From the NCBI GenBank assembly GCA_964035015.1, contig OZ036007.1, positions 2,662,791 to 2,726,790 on the forward strand: 64,000 nt of DNA, given 5' to 3'. Positions 37,507 through 49,289 of this stretch are shown here, piece after piece. The notes beneath the pieces were generated by a model. That model was not told the origin of the DNA. It was given only the letters and a program-made list of their open reading frames with translations, and did not search any database. A program made the translations under genes and the position numbers. Numbering within the stretch: the stretch's first letter is position 1; every line of letters begins with the position of its first letter. The stretch comes from Corallium rubrum. Taxonomy: Eukaryota; Cnidaria; Anthozoa; Scleralcyonacea; Coralliidae.

Positions 37507-37779
37507 CTTTATTCAGTGTCTAGATTTCTTTAGCATTGACAGCTAATTGGGGACACCGTCTATTGCTTGAGATTGACTTCAATACAGACACTGCTTTTGC
37601 CCGAAAAGGGGAGCGCTTATTAAAGAGCGCGGGGGCTTATGCATGCGAGAAAATAATAATGGTTAAAACGCAAGATAAGTTTTACAATTTAAAGAAGTCA
37701 CCGTTAACTATTATATTTGATATTTGAAGGTAGTTTAATGATTTCCAAAAGGCAGTAGCTAGTATTGCTAAAATGATTG

Positions 37780-38460
37780 TACGGCCCCTTCATTATTTTA
37801 CTGTCTACTGCCAGACAATTTTACGAGTCAAAAAGTGCTGAAACCCTCAGTCAATTCCCAGGCAGCATGCCAACAATGGATTAACAAGTCATTAACCCAA
37901 TTCAAAATAGCCCCTTTATTATTTCACTCTGTCTGACGCCAGGCGATTTTACTCGTTAAAGTCCATAGGCAAAGAGTGAACCCACAGCCAGACAAGGAAG
38001 CCAGTAAGTTAACAAGTCATTAACCCAATTCAAAACATAGCCCCTTTATTATTTTACTCGGTCGGACGCAAAAAAAGTCCAAAGCCAAGAGTGAAGCCAC
38101 AACCAGACCAGACAGCAATGGGAGTCAATAACCCCTTTATTATTTTGTAAAAAAAGTAGAGTGGTACGTCGGCAGTGTTTTAGATAGAGCAAAGTAAAAA
38201 GGTGGCAAACTGTTAAGAATAATTTTTATCACGAAATACGTTTCGAGCCGCGGAACAATTCATCAGAGTAAAATGTCTGAGGATGTCTCTGACCCCGGGC
38301 GATTTTACTTCAAAGTCCAAAGGCAAAGAGAACCCACAGCCAGACCAGGCAGGGTTAACAAGTTGTTGACCCATTAAAAATTGTCCCTTAATTTTACTCC
38401 GTTTATACACTAGGCGATTTTACTCGTCAACGGGAGAACTATCAGCCAGCCTATAGGCAA
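37780..38460. repeat. Tandem array, unit about 128 bp, built on a MITE end
   Basis: Five to six diverged units. Each has CCCCTTTATTATTTTACTC, then GACGCCAGGCGATTTTACTC, then AAAGTCCAAAGGCAAAGAG, then CACAGCCAGACCAGGCAG and GTTAACAAGTCATTAACCC. The clearest starts are near 37,785, 37,912 and 38,040. The CCAGGCGATTTTACTCGT core is the complement of the 25-bp motif at 1,281-1,740. A different repeat copy interrupts at 38,155-38,280. Confidence 0.75.
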
Positions 38461-38885
38461 CAATAAGTCAAAATGCGAGTCTTAAAGCCATTTCGAATTT
38501 GAAGTAAACTAAAGTCGAGTGCTATATAAAACATCCGTATAAACAACGAGCGACATTTGTTTAAAATGAAGAGTAGTTTTCCTCTGTTATAGTGTCAGGG
38601 TTTAGGTTAAGGTCAAGGCAGATAATTTGTTGGACAGTGTAAAAAGGTATAGAGTGTAGGTAGTGTTTTATAAGATAGAGCAAAGTGAAAAGGTGGTAAA
38701 CTCAGTGAGAATAGTTTTGATAACGAAACACTGACGTTTCCAGAGCGGAGGCCTTAAATGTACAAAAGTAGAGTGCTGAGTAGGCATGCAGGTGAAAAGG
38801 TAGTAAACTGCCCAGAAAGTTTTGATAACAAAACACTGACGTTCGAGGGTAGGCCTTCATCGGAGTAAAATGTGTGACCTGTTTT
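38155..38885 (-). repeat. Three copies of a GAAACGTC-type dispersed repeat
   Basis: Copies near 38,155-38,280, 38,640-38,760 and 38,765-38,885 share AGATAGAGCAAAGT, AAAAGGTGGTAAACT, GTTTTGATAACGAAACACTG and GACGTTTC. On the minus strand they read TGATGAA, GC-rich loop, CGAAACGT. A fourth fragment lies at 39,824-39,880. Confidence 0.65.
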
Positions 38886-39398
38886 ACCAAAAAGCGTCTG
38901 GACCTTTCTAAAGTAGCCAGTTCACCCTGGGGTTTTTTTGTTCAATTCTGCACAGAATGACTCAATAAATAACAATTTATAAGTTCATCTCAACTCACTG
39001 GGTGTTATTAGTAATTGAAGGAATATTTCGAGTATTAGTTACAAAGCCAGAAGAATCGAAGATAATTCATCCATACTTCAAATTAACCATCAATTGGGAG
39101 AACAGCAGGGACTGCTTGTCTTAGGTGAGAGGGAGAGGCAGATGGAAAGTAGATCAAAATTCTTTAGCGATTCACGAATGAATAGCATAATGAAGAAATA
39201 ATAATGCGAAAATGAACATTCACGAAAGATTAGACGTCTTCTGCAAGATCATAATCCAAAACAAACAAACATTAAAATATAATAAAAAAATTCCCATATC
39301 ACACTGTTATAATTGCAAAAAGGCTTAGGGTTTTTATTGAAAAAAAAGGAAACTTAACAGCGATCTACATCCTGCATAAGAAGCGTTTGGGATGTAAT

Positions 39399-39516
39399 AT
39401 ATCAACGACGAGTTTGAGTGTTTCATCCGGGGATTCAAACACAAGAAAACATCGTGTTTTACTGTTTTCGAGTGTTTGGATTCCCCTGATGAAACACGAT
39501 AAAGAGTTGTTGATAT
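39399..39516. mobile_element. Palindromic repeat, about 118 bp
   Basis: ATATCAACGACG and GTGTTTCATCCGGGGATTC at left face GAATCCCCTGATGAAACAC and GTTGTTGATAT (with mismatches) at right. The top of the hairpin is GAAAACATCGTGTTTTACTG. Confidence 0.75.
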
Positions 39517-40186
39517 GGCATCTCAATCGAGCGATTTCAATTGAAAAATGCAATTAAAATAAAATAAACCCTCGTGAGATTTTATTCATAAGTGTGTGTA
39601 AAATCTATTCATATAGCAACTTGTTATTTCGCATAGATACTTGAGATCTTAAGAATTAGATGAACACCGGTTTTCATCTAGTATCTTGGGCATGGTATAT
39701 GATTTTATCGTGTTTTATTGGAGTATCCAACTTCAACCACGTGATTGAATGAACTATTGTAATTGGCTGATTATCTCATGAATTATTAATGAGTAATGAG
39801 TTTATTATGAACACTCGAGAATTTTAAAAACGAAATGCTGACGTTTCGAACGGAGCCTTTCAGCTGAGTTTACTCTTTATTTATTTTTTAAAACCAATGA
39901 ATACCTCTATGGAGATCTCGACCATACCTCCAACGTAATTAGAATTCGGAAGTTAAAATTCATTGATTACTGCATAGTTCGTGGAGGGGGATGGTTTGGA
40001 AGCTACATTGTCTTTCAAGATTATGCAATGGTCATGTTGATGAACATAATAGTTCATGTTGGAGGAAGGCAATTGGTTGAAGAAAGGAAATTCTAGGGAC
40101 ACGTGACGACGAAGGACTACACAACGAACAAAGAACTTACAACACGTGATGACGAAGGACTACACCAATTAAACCCGAACGTTGGT

Positions 40187-40419
40187 ATACATGGATCGCG
40201 AATGTCGACTGCGCATCAGAATGACGCCTTCTGAGTCGGGATAAAACTTAATTAACTTTATAACATCAGGCTAAAGCTGCAGTTTTCATTTGCATTTTCA
40301 TTTACATTTCTGAACTCGTTGTACTGAATTCCTCAGCCTATGTTATAAACTGAAATAAGTTCTATCCCGGCTCAGAGCGCGTCATTCTGATGCGCAGTCG
40401 ACATTCGCGATCCATGTAT
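40187..40419. mobile_element. MITE with about 50-bp inverted ends
   Basis: ATACATGGATCGCGAATGTC at left and its exact complement at right, continuing through GACTGCGCATCAGAATGACG. Total 233 bp. A short direct duplication (ACACGTGACGACGAAGGAC) lies just upstream at 40,099-40,165. Confidence 0.9.
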
Positions 40420-40846
40420 TGGATGACTGCTTCATTATACAGAAAATACAATACGTTCAGTGACCGTGAAATTAAGCAAATTAAACAAAAGCATGGAACG
40501 ATGACTTTTGCCAAACCATCCCCCTCCACTAACTATGGTTACTGTCGGAGAAGAGATCAACAAACGTTGCATCAACTGCTATTGTGGGAGCCTACATAAG
40601 GAAAATGATCGAGAGGCCGTCCGTGCAAATTGTATGTGGACCAACTTCGTGAGGATAGCAGCCTTCAAAGAGAACTCCTCCCAACAGCAATGCAAAACCG
40701 GGTTGAGTGGCGAAATATAGTCATAGAAGTCCGAGTCCGCTCGACCCAAGATAGACAGATAAATAGATTTTAATAAAGGGCTCCGCTAAGAACGTCAGTA
40801 TTTCGTTCTATGTTGTACCCCAAACAGTTTTTCAAATTGCTAATTT

Positions 40847-40957
40847 TCTCTCCCCTCCTCCCTCTCTTCCTCCTCCCGCCCTCCCTTCCTATGTCCTCCC
40901 TTCCTCTTGTCCTCCCTCCCTCTTGTCCCCCCCCCCCCCCCTCCCTCTCTCCCATCC
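40847..40957. repeat. Polypyrimidine tract with a C homopolymer
   Basis: CCTCCCTCT-type repeats and a C run of about 14 bp at 40,927-40,940. The plus strand is almost free of purines, so triplex or assembly artefacts are possible. Confidence 0.9.
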
Positions 40958-41107
40958 CAAAGAATGGCATTTTAGCCAGTAGGCACAAAGCGAGAAGGCA
41001 AGCCATGCAGAGACAGAAAATAATTTTGATACGAAATAAAGTAATAGCGTTTTTAAGTAGCAAGCAAATTAAGAGATGAAGCCAAATCCCAGGCGAAGCC
41101 GTCATCT

Positions 41108-41942
41108 TTAAAGTGCCTATATATAAAACGAAATTTCACTTCAGTTTTTTAAGATTGTATTTGGAAGAACATCTGCATAAGATAGTGAAAAATGCCTTTC
41201 ACATGCATTTCAAATCTTATCCCATTCTTGAGTTATTGGCTATGCAATTTGAGCAATGACGTCACACGCTGTACGTGGGAAAGAACGGAAAATCAGTCAC
41301 ATCTTTGGATTGGTTTGCTTGAACTGAAGCAAACGTTGGGAATTTTCCTTGGGGTATGGTCTGGTTACATTTGCAACGTGTGCTTTCGCGTAGTTAAACT
41401 AATCCAAAGATATGACTGGTTTTCCGTTTTCTCCCACATAGCCAATAATTCAATTCAAGAATGGGATAAGATTTGAAAAACACCGCTGCCAAAACGTTTG
41501 CGCATGCGTGAATTCGCTAGAGTAAACATTGCAAGAGAAGTGGGGACTAGCCGTGGCGACAACAACTAGACAGCGAAGACTAAGTAAGACTCGACTATTC
41601 ATTTGTGTTTTAAAAAATGAGTAATGAAAATTACGAAGGGGCCATTCCAGAATATGTTACAATATTGACAAAGAAGCCATGAACAAATTACCTACCTTAT
41701 CTTTTTGGTAGTGTGCTTATAATTTTAACTTTTGTGTCGGACTCTTGGACCAGTCCAAATATTTCAGTGTTTCCCGCTCTTTTTGGGGGGTGCGAGCTCG
41801 GACATCACGCATGCGCAAAACGTTTGGCAGCGGTGTTTATTTGAAAGGCATGTAAAAGCTAATTTTCCGCATTATCTTAGATGTTCTTCCAAATACAATC
41901 TAAATAAAACTGAAGTAAATTTTCGTTTCATCGGCACTTTAA
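41108..41942. mobile_element. 835-bp element with about 100-bp inverted ends and an internal fold-back
   Basis: The left end TTAAAGTGCCTATATATAAA and right end TTTCGTTTCATCGGCACTTT are inverted, as are GATTGTATTTGGAAGAACAT and its complement. A second fold-back (41,209-41,477; CAAATCTTATCCCATTCTTG facing its complement, with CATATCTTTGG-type blocks) lies inside. A 94-codon frame within it reads along the inner palindrome and is not a gene. Confidence 0.85.
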
Positions 41943-42134
41943 CGTTGACAGTTGCTGTCGGGAAAGAATAGCACCTCGGCAAGTTTCGTCACCAGACCTC
42001 CACATCAATTACTTTGCGAAAGCTTTTCTCATACAGAGATGCACTGTTGTGGGACTGCTTCCCTCGTGAACTTTAAAATGTAATTTAAGATTTAATACTG
42101 AAATATCTGAACAAAAATCAGAACTTAAAAAGTA

Positions 42135-42368
42135 TTGGCGAGTTGCCAGAGTGTTGCGCACGCATCGTTTTGGCGGGCTCCACACAAAGGCAGTAATGGC
42201 GGAGCTGTTACGAGTAATCTTCCCGAAACTATACAATAACTACAATAAATCAGGATTAAAGAGCTAAGTTTTGATGCACGGTAACCGTGAACTTCGTCTA
42301 TCTGCCATTGCTGTCTTCGAGTGGAGCCCGCCAAAATGATGCGCGCACAACATCTGCCAACTTGCCAA
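42135..42368. mobile_element. Fold-back element, about 234 bp
   Basis: TTGGCGAGTTGCCAGA and TTTTGGCGGGCTCCAC at left are mirrored by GTGGAGCCCGCCAAAA and TCTGCCAACTTGCCAA at right. Confidence 0.82.
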
Positions 42369-44454
42369 CTCAGGTCTTTCAAGAATCGTCATTCTTCGAG
42401 TTTTCGACTGAACGTACAGTAAGTGACTGTCTACCATTTCTATTTAAAAGTACATTGTGCATTCACGTTTTCGTGCAAAGAAATGTCTATAGTCTGCTCA
42501 GGCGTTCACTCGGGCTACTGATTTCTGAAAGCTTGGCGTAGGCTGCGCGTACTCTAGCAAGACTATATGGCAATGGCAATGCATAATTTTTCAGACAAAT
42601 CGAATCTATGGTCTTATATGAACTGCAGCGGTGTAGGAAGCGCCGAAGGTTTGCTAATGTAGTAATGTAAACAACAAGGCCGTTTTCCAGAAAATTAAAC
42701 AACGGTCTAATATATTTAGTAGACAAAACCTATAGTGTCGGATTCGGCAGATTCAAGCAATCATTTTGATATAGAATTTATTTAAATTCGGAAAGGAAGT
42801 TATTTAAATTCGGACAAACAGAAAATATTTAAACATGTTTTGAAACACACGTTTCCAAATGTAATACGACACGGACACCTACACGATATCTAGACGTGCA
42901 AACAGTTCAACATTTGCTCTATTCGGTGCTTATTATTATACTTGCATTTTGTAGTTGTTGGACTATTAAGCAGCAAGGCTAGGGTCTCTCGGTCACTTGC
43001 GAAATATTCCAACACCGTTCGAGATCAAGATTCGAAACACTTCATCCAAAGGACTCGCAAATTCGACCACGCTATAATGGCTACATTACACAGTTTCGCA
43101 AAGGCTGACGGGAAGTATTGCGCAATTTTCGCAATTTGTGTGACAAAAAAAATAAAACACAGAAACGGAGCGGAAACGGAGAGCCCGAGTAATTATATTT
43201 ATAAAACTAGTGTATTGAAATAAATATGAGTAGTTCGTTCTATTGCTTCGTTTAAACTCTTTTTATTTGCCAAGTGTTTACCGAGTGGTTCTCGTATTTT
43301 TGGTAAATTACTTCTAAATTTACGTTGTCAAAGACGTTAGTGGAAAAATTAATTATGATAATTATCCTAAGTATGAGATCATCGCTATTTAAGATACTAG
43401 ATCATCTGGTGCCTATTATTGACGTAAATAAACATCTCAACAACGACGTCGGATGCAAACAAAACTATATTTATTCCTCTGGAAAAACAAAGAGTGTTAA
43501 TACTTTTTAATCCGAACACACTGTTCTTTCTTGATCTGTAATGTTTTTACCATTTTATTGCGTCTTTAGAAGGACGTCAACTCGCTGAAATAACTGTTGC
43601 TTACAGTGTTTTCAAAATATAATTCTCCAACAAGCCAATTTGATGATTTTAGGTGGTAAACGTACTATAATTAGGTTGGGATTAAAAAACCATCTCACCA
43701 ACTTGACATCTTAGGTCACCTAACCCAAACAAAACGCCTAACCCTATAGTCTGTACTGTCTGGTTTATATCATATGCTAAGATAACCAACTAATGTGTTT
43801 ACTGATGCCTGAAAACCATTAAAATTGCCCATTTCGTATAGCAGTATACTAGACCTTTCCTTTTGGGTCGGCGGCTAGACGATTTAGACACAAAAACAAA
43901 TTTGTTGAATGAATGCAATTTACAGACAATGCTATTGTTAGTTTGAGATAGGAAATATACTTGTCAGCTAACCGTGACTTTTTAATTGTAAATATAATCT
44001 TTTATATTGCTTTTTAACCGCTACCGTCATCCTGGCACTTGAAGTCCTATTAGCATTCGAAGTATCTAACAGCCGTGCCAAAATCAAGTGCGCGTGCTGA
44101 ACAAGACAAGAAAGAACTTGTTAAACAACAGTTTAAAATGACATGTATTGAGGGTTTGTGTGAATTACATATACTGTGAGGTATTAACTTGTCAAACACG
44201 AACAACACCGTTTGAGAACCACATTGACTCTGAAGTTATCCGATCATAGCAGTAACAGATATAGCGCTCACGTAGAACCCAATCAGCTGACGTAGAAAGG
44301 GGTATTATTGATTAAACTTGCATGTTCTAGGGATTTTTGGTGATGGGAAATCTCGAATTTAAGAATGTATACATTATATAAGATAGAAAGAGTTACGTGT
44401 TTTCTGGTTTTCTACAGCATCAGTGTATTACCTAACCGATCACTTATGGCCTAT

Positions 44455-44457
<3 letters not shown>
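42369..44457. other. Intergenic, no gene seen
   Basis: Several frames of 60-93 codons on both strands, none with a recognisable motif or plausible splice structure. Confidence 0.4.

Positions 44458-44520
<63 letters not shown>
44458..44520. repeat. (TA)n array
   Basis: About 63 bp of alternating TA. Confidence 0.95.
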
Positions 44521-44523
<3 letters not shown>

Positions 44524-45897
44524 GCAGCTGATTCTGAATTGACGACAATTCAGTGCTTTTAGATCGTTGCCATGAACGCAGATATATTTCGAAACGTGTG
44601 ATGGTATACGCAACCTTATGGAAAACAAAGATAAAAATATTATTAAGAAAGTATCCAGGCTTAGTAATCATCCACTTCATCGTCTTATGCGACAAATTAA
44701 ACTAACTAAAAATAAGTCAACGATCTAAGATAAACGCTATAGTAGATTTATGAACACTTTCATCAACTGAGCATATTTTGAAGTATATTAACATATCGCT
44801 TTAATTAAATACGTTGAACTTTTTAAATTGTAACATAGGATATCTTTTTTTACCCTATGATTTTATTAATAAATATCTTTGAGTGGACCTTGATCATCAG
44901 TTCTATACATGCATGATTTTAGTCATTTTACAGTTGTCTTTGAGAAGAAAAAGCGAAATGTTTAGTCCGCAATTAATAGATGTAACATGTCCCTTCCAAA
45001 CAAAAACGGTAGAAAACAAAAACAAAAGTCATAGTCCTAAGACCGGTAGTTTCTTCGCTATATATACACTACATGTTTTTGTACACTATACGTGTCACAA
45101 AACAATGAGAAAACTAATCCTATCTTATGCTTCATTACATATATCAACGTGGTCGAGTGAAAGGTATATTAAGCCGTGCTGATGTATATCCTGTGATAAG
45201 AAACAAACTACCAAATTAAGAGTATTGACTGTGTGTTATAATTTGCGAAACAAGATGGGATCTGGTTGTGCCTCATTAAAAATATTGGCCAGTGACACAA
45301 CGCCCTGAATGCATGGACAAAGAACAAAATCAACGTCAACAATTATAGTTATTTTAGTATACAAAATTTTGTAGTTTTTACATGCACCGACGTATTTATT
45401 AATAATATTCTAAGCTGTCGGTTCTAAAGTCCAAGTCGCTTTCAAAAATAGTAGTTTCTGATAGTTTTAAAGTCGATAATATAGATGCTAAGCAGCCAGC
45501 GTGCACTTACAAAAGCAGCAATGGAATTAAGATTTAGGATTATACCAACATATCAAATGTAAAACTATACATGTTTGTACAGTCCTAAAAAGACTGTTGG
45601 TATAGAAGTGGTTAGTGTCAGCCGTTTCGACAGCCCAAGTGGACAGCCATATTTACTGCTTTTATGGGTTTAAGCCATTTATTTTTTCAGTGTAAAACTA
45701 CAAGGCTATTTAATAAAGACTGAAAACCCCCAGAGATTTTTCACAATATCTAAATGTTATAAGTAGCTTTATAAATAGTGATGATCTCATACAGAAAAGA
45801 AATAACTTACAATTTGTGAAAATATTGCATGGCTGTAAGAAGTATATCTATACTTCTATAAACATCATTAACATAATGAGAATGGTGTAAGAGATGG
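44521..45897. other. Intergenic, no gene seen
   Basis: A 99-codon frame (44,883-45,182) has no recognisable domain. Near 45,590-45,650 is a diverged copy, on the minus strand, of the GAAACG-type repeat of 17,785-17,870 (GTTAGTGTCAGCCGTTTCGA). Confidence 0.4.
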
Positions 45898-46039
45898 TTT
45901 AGACTATATATACACACGGTTAACGTTTTTCTGCGTTTTTGTATTGTTTACTGTTCTCAAGGGAATCGAGAACAATCAGTTCATTACTTGAAACAATACA
46001 AAAATGCTCGGAAACGTTACCGTGTGCATATAGTCTAAA
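45898..46039. mobile_element. Palindromic element, about 142 bp
   Basis: TTTAGACTATATATACACAC at left faces GTGTGCATATAGTCTAAA at right. TTTTTGTATTGTTT faces GAAACAATACAAAAA inside. Confidence 0.85.
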
Positions 46040-46744
46040 AGAAGCCGTTATAAATACCACAACTGTCAACACCCAGGTTAACAACACAGTTGAAGAGCTC
46101 AAGTGATCAATGAACATGTTAGTGCGAAACAAGTCAACTATAAAGAATTATTAGTCAACACTGTCATTGTTTTTTCCCTCTATTGTTGCCAATCACTCGT
46201 GTATATTAATTCTTTAAAGGTTTTCATAGGGATAATTGTATAAGCTCAGCAAATAAATAATATATGTTATGTATCCAAATTGAGTTATAAAATTTATTTA
46301 GAAGTTTAAGTTGTTTTTCTGTATGAAATCTTCAAATGATGCCCCACTATGTAATTTAATTCTAGAATAAACGTAAGTACGTAGCTATAACTACGCCATT
46401 GTGATCTTGTGTGACTCTGGTTGCTCAATTGTATTTTTTATATGATGTTGGCACTTGCTCATAACGAAGGATGATTATGAACAATTATAATGGATATTGA
46501 GTTATATATATTGTTTACTTGTATTTTACAACTAAAGTATGCTTATCTTTTTCTAAATATAACAAATAAGTTAACGCCTATAAAGCTAGCGTTGATAATT
46601 ATCACCAATTTCACATTGTTTCAATATTGTTATGGTATGTTTTTGTTCTTCGCAGGGTGATGAGTCATGCCAGATAATGTTCGAAAAGTAATGTAATGTG
46701 GTGCGAAATGGCATATATATGTGACGTGGTATTCAAACAAACAA

Positions 46745-46866
46745 AGTGTTGTTCGTGAAATGTCGAAAAGTGCTCAATACCGTAAAGATAGAGCGAAAAT
46801 ACTATAAGTGCATGGGCTTACCTCAAATCTTGATGGTCGCTACTGTCAGTTTCACGCTGGGCGATC
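46745..46866. mobile_element. Partial copy of the 31,690-31,862 repeat family
   Basis: GTGCTCAATACCGTAAAGAT, AGAGCGAAAAT and GGTCGCTACTGTCAGTTTCA align with 31,712-31,805. The inverted right half is missing and a TA array follows directly. Confidence 0.7.
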
Positions 46867-46874
46867 TTATATAA

Positions 46875-46979
<105 letters not shown>

Positions 46980-47013
46980 CATAAAACCTTCTTCTTCTCC
47001 AGTTCAACATAGA

Positions 47014-47154
47014 TATATTTCAATCAAAACTGTAATTTTCTAAAACTTTATTAATCAACGTTTCGGGGACAAGTCCCTTTATCAAGATACTTGATAAAGG
47101 GGCTTGTCACCGAACGTTGATTAATAAAGTTTTTGAAAATTACAGTTGTTTTTG

Positions 47155-47157
<3 letters not shown>
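47014..47157. mobile_element. Palindromic element between two TA arrays
   Basis: TTTCAATCAAAACTGTAATT and CTTTATTAATCAACGTT at left are mirrored at right. The tip is CTTTATCAAGATACTTGATAAAG, with GGGACAAGTCCC beside it. Confidence 0.88.

Positions 47158-47232
<75 letters not shown>
47158..47232. repeat. (TA)n array
   Basis: About 75 bp of alternating TA directly after the palindrome. Confidence 0.95.
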
Positions 47233-47233
<1 letters not shown>

Positions 47234-47543
47234 GTAATGTGGTGTGTTAAGATGCGAGGTACCATTGTATGGTCGGTATGGTGTATATGTGTAATATGGT
47301 GTAGTGTGATGTGACGTGATGTGGTATGCATGTAAGTGTGGTGTGATGTCGCGTAGGACCCTGATGAAGGGCTTCGCTCGAAACGTCAGTATATATACTT
47401 CGTTTCTAAAAATCTCAGCAGTTCATCGCTTTGCTATATCGATAATACTATACTTACGCAGCAGTAAGGCTGTCAGGGTTAAATGTTCAAACGTTCAGAA
47501 AATCGATAGAAAATCCGTTTAGTAAATAACTAAACGTTTAACC

Positions 47544-47737
47544 ATCGAAATATAGCAAGGTTAGATATACTGCCAAAACAGAGAACGTAGGAGTCTAACG
47601 TTTCTCCGCCCTTCTCTCTGACGAAGGGCCTTCGCTCGAAACGTTAGACTCCTACGTTCTCTGTTTCGGCAGTATATCTAACCTTGCTATATTTCGATTG
47701 TTGTTTCTACACTGCCTACGCAGCACTCTACTTTTAT
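47544..47737 (+). mobile_element. 194-bp inverted-dimer element, copy 2, with target duplication
   Basis: Flanked by exact 13-bp direct repeats TAAACGTTTAACC (47,531-47,543 and 47,738-47,750). It is the reverse orientation of copy 1 at 34,509-34,703: palindromic part first (ATCGAAATATAGCAAGG to its complement), then TTGTTTCTACACTGCC and the end CTACTTTTATTA. The tip on the plus strand is TCT, CTGACGA (47,618-47,624), A, GGGC, CTTC, GCTC, GAAAC, GTT, AGA (47,646-47,648). Confidence 0.87.
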
Positions 47738-47764
47738 TAAACGTTTAACCGTTTGTTAAACGTC

Positions 47765-47865
47765 CGTTTAACTCCTTCACTACCGAGGCCTCTCTACTTG
47801 ACAAGTAAAATCATCTGGCCTTAGACAGAGTTTAAATACTCTGGCGTTAGAGTAAAATACTAAAG
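47765..47865. mobile_element. Fragment of a TTAA-type MITE end
   Basis: ACTCCTTCACTACCGAGG, then TTGACAAGTAAAATCATCTG, then CTGGCGTTAGAGTAAAATA follow the order of the right end of the element at 34,311-34,861, inverted. Confidence 0.6.
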
Positions 47866-48558
47866 TCTGCTTCGTTCCAAAACGAACGATACGGTGGGCA
47901 ATTCAAAGAGTTAAACGGATGCAGAATTAAACCTAAACTAACAGTCCTTTTTTACTGCAATAAAACTTTCAGATTTCAGTATGAATTATAGTTAAGTATG
48001 GAAGCTAAAATTGGCTAGATACCGTGCTAGACACTGAGACATGACGAAGGTATAAGATCCGGTTGACGGATATCGTGTAAAGCCGCGGTTTATAAGTTTT
48101 ATTTTTTCTTCTACTGAATATACTCTGAAAATGTACTCAGCGTTTTCAGCCTATACTAGTATAGTATCCTTGACGGCATCATGGGCATGGTGTCCTGTTT
48201 TAGAATCCATTCCTTCGCAGCACAGTGAAATGGACACACAATTTTGAACACTATTAAGAGGACGATAATCGAAATCAGGAAACTGCTATTTTACGGATGA
48301 GTCAACGTGCGCATGTCTCTATAAACGACGTGCGAGGAAAGATAAAGGAACTTTTGGAATCTTAATTAACAAAGATAAAAATACCCACAGATAGTAAGAG
48401 TTTTAGCGAGTTATCAAGGATATTTCTCAAGCTCATAAAACTAAGAGTTTTTACATTCCCAAAATAATGTAATATATTAAATATTGCTATTTATAAAAAT
48501 ATTGTTGTTCCCAAGGTATTAATTTGCATGCAATCTGTTAACGTTAAGCTTAAACGTT

Positions 48559-48624
48559 GACCCTTTCCCGTTTGGTGGATTTTTCCTGTGACGAGTAAAA
48601 TCGTCTGGTGTTAGCCAGAGTAAA
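48559..48624. mobile_element. Fragment of a TTAA-type MITE end
   Basis: GACCCTTTCCCGTTTGG, then TGTGACGAGTAAAATCGTCT and GGTGTTAGCCAGAGTAAA. This is almost the same text as 1,250-1,315, where it leads into the 25-bp array. Here only one copy of the 25-bp unit is present. Confidence 0.65.
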
Positions 48625-48956
48625 CTAAACATGACTTGTCCTTGAATGGAACTAATGAAAGATGGAATCGGTGGCTCAGCGAGATCAACCATTGTTAAAT
48701 AGAGTAACATCTTAATCATCAGGCATTGCGTTACGATATGCCAAATATTGCGTTCTTGGATATAGTTTACCATGTTAGAACAATGTTAAGGGCAATGAGT
48801 GGTAAGTTGTATATACATGCATACACTGCAAGTGGTAGGTTTTTTACCACACGGATTGTCGTACATATAAACGTCCTCCTCTCAACGTCGCTTAGGCATA
48901 AATACTGTACAGGCATACAACTGAACTTTGCAATCTTATTTCTTTAGAAGATTGAG

Positions 48957-49042
48957 GTTCGGGCCCTGACTGGGGCTCGAAAACATTTTGTGAGTATTTG
49001 AGCTTCACGCATGCACGTCTACCAAACGTCTGTTATACATTC
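48957..49042 (+). mobile_element. 5'-truncated SINE copy
   Basis: Starts at the B-box region (TTCGGGCCCTGAC) and continues GGGGCTCGAAAACATTTTGT, GAGTATTTGAGCTTC and ACGTCTACCAAACGTCTGTT. These are the same blocks and order as the full copy that follows. Confidence 0.65.
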
Positions 49043-49154
49043 ACCTATCTCGCATATGTACCACTCTTCATGTCATGTGTCATATCTAAACGCTACCACT
49101 TATAGGAAACACATGCATAAGTATATATAGATTTAAAACCTTAGCTCTCTATCT

Positions 49155-49286
49155 GAACTCTTCAGTGGCTCAATATTTAGAACGTGTAATCGGTCATCAG
49201 AAAGTTGCAAGTTCAATCCCTGCATGGCGCTCAGAAACATTTTCTGAGTATTTGAGCATGATGAACGTCTAGCAAACGTCTGTTAA
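49155..49286 (+). mobile_element. tRNA-derived SINE, best copy
   Basis: A box TGGCTCAAT (49,166-49,174) and B box GTTCAATCC (49,211-49,219) are spaced as in a tRNA gene. They are followed by GGCGCTCAGAAACATTTTCT, GAGTATTTGAGC and AACGTCTAGCAAACGTCTG. A tRNA-like head with a conserved body marks a SINE rather than a tRNA. Confidence 0.72.
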
Positions 49287-49289
49287 GGT

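Noticed and set aside
41192..41476. 94-codon plus-strand frame
   Set aside because: Lies entirely inside a palindromic element; codons track the inverted repeat rather than a protein.
47361..47387. Hammerhead ribozyme in CTGATGAAGGGCTTCGCTCG
   Set aside because: The core boxes and helix II are present, but upstream GGACC does not pair with the sequence after GTC, so helix I is missing.
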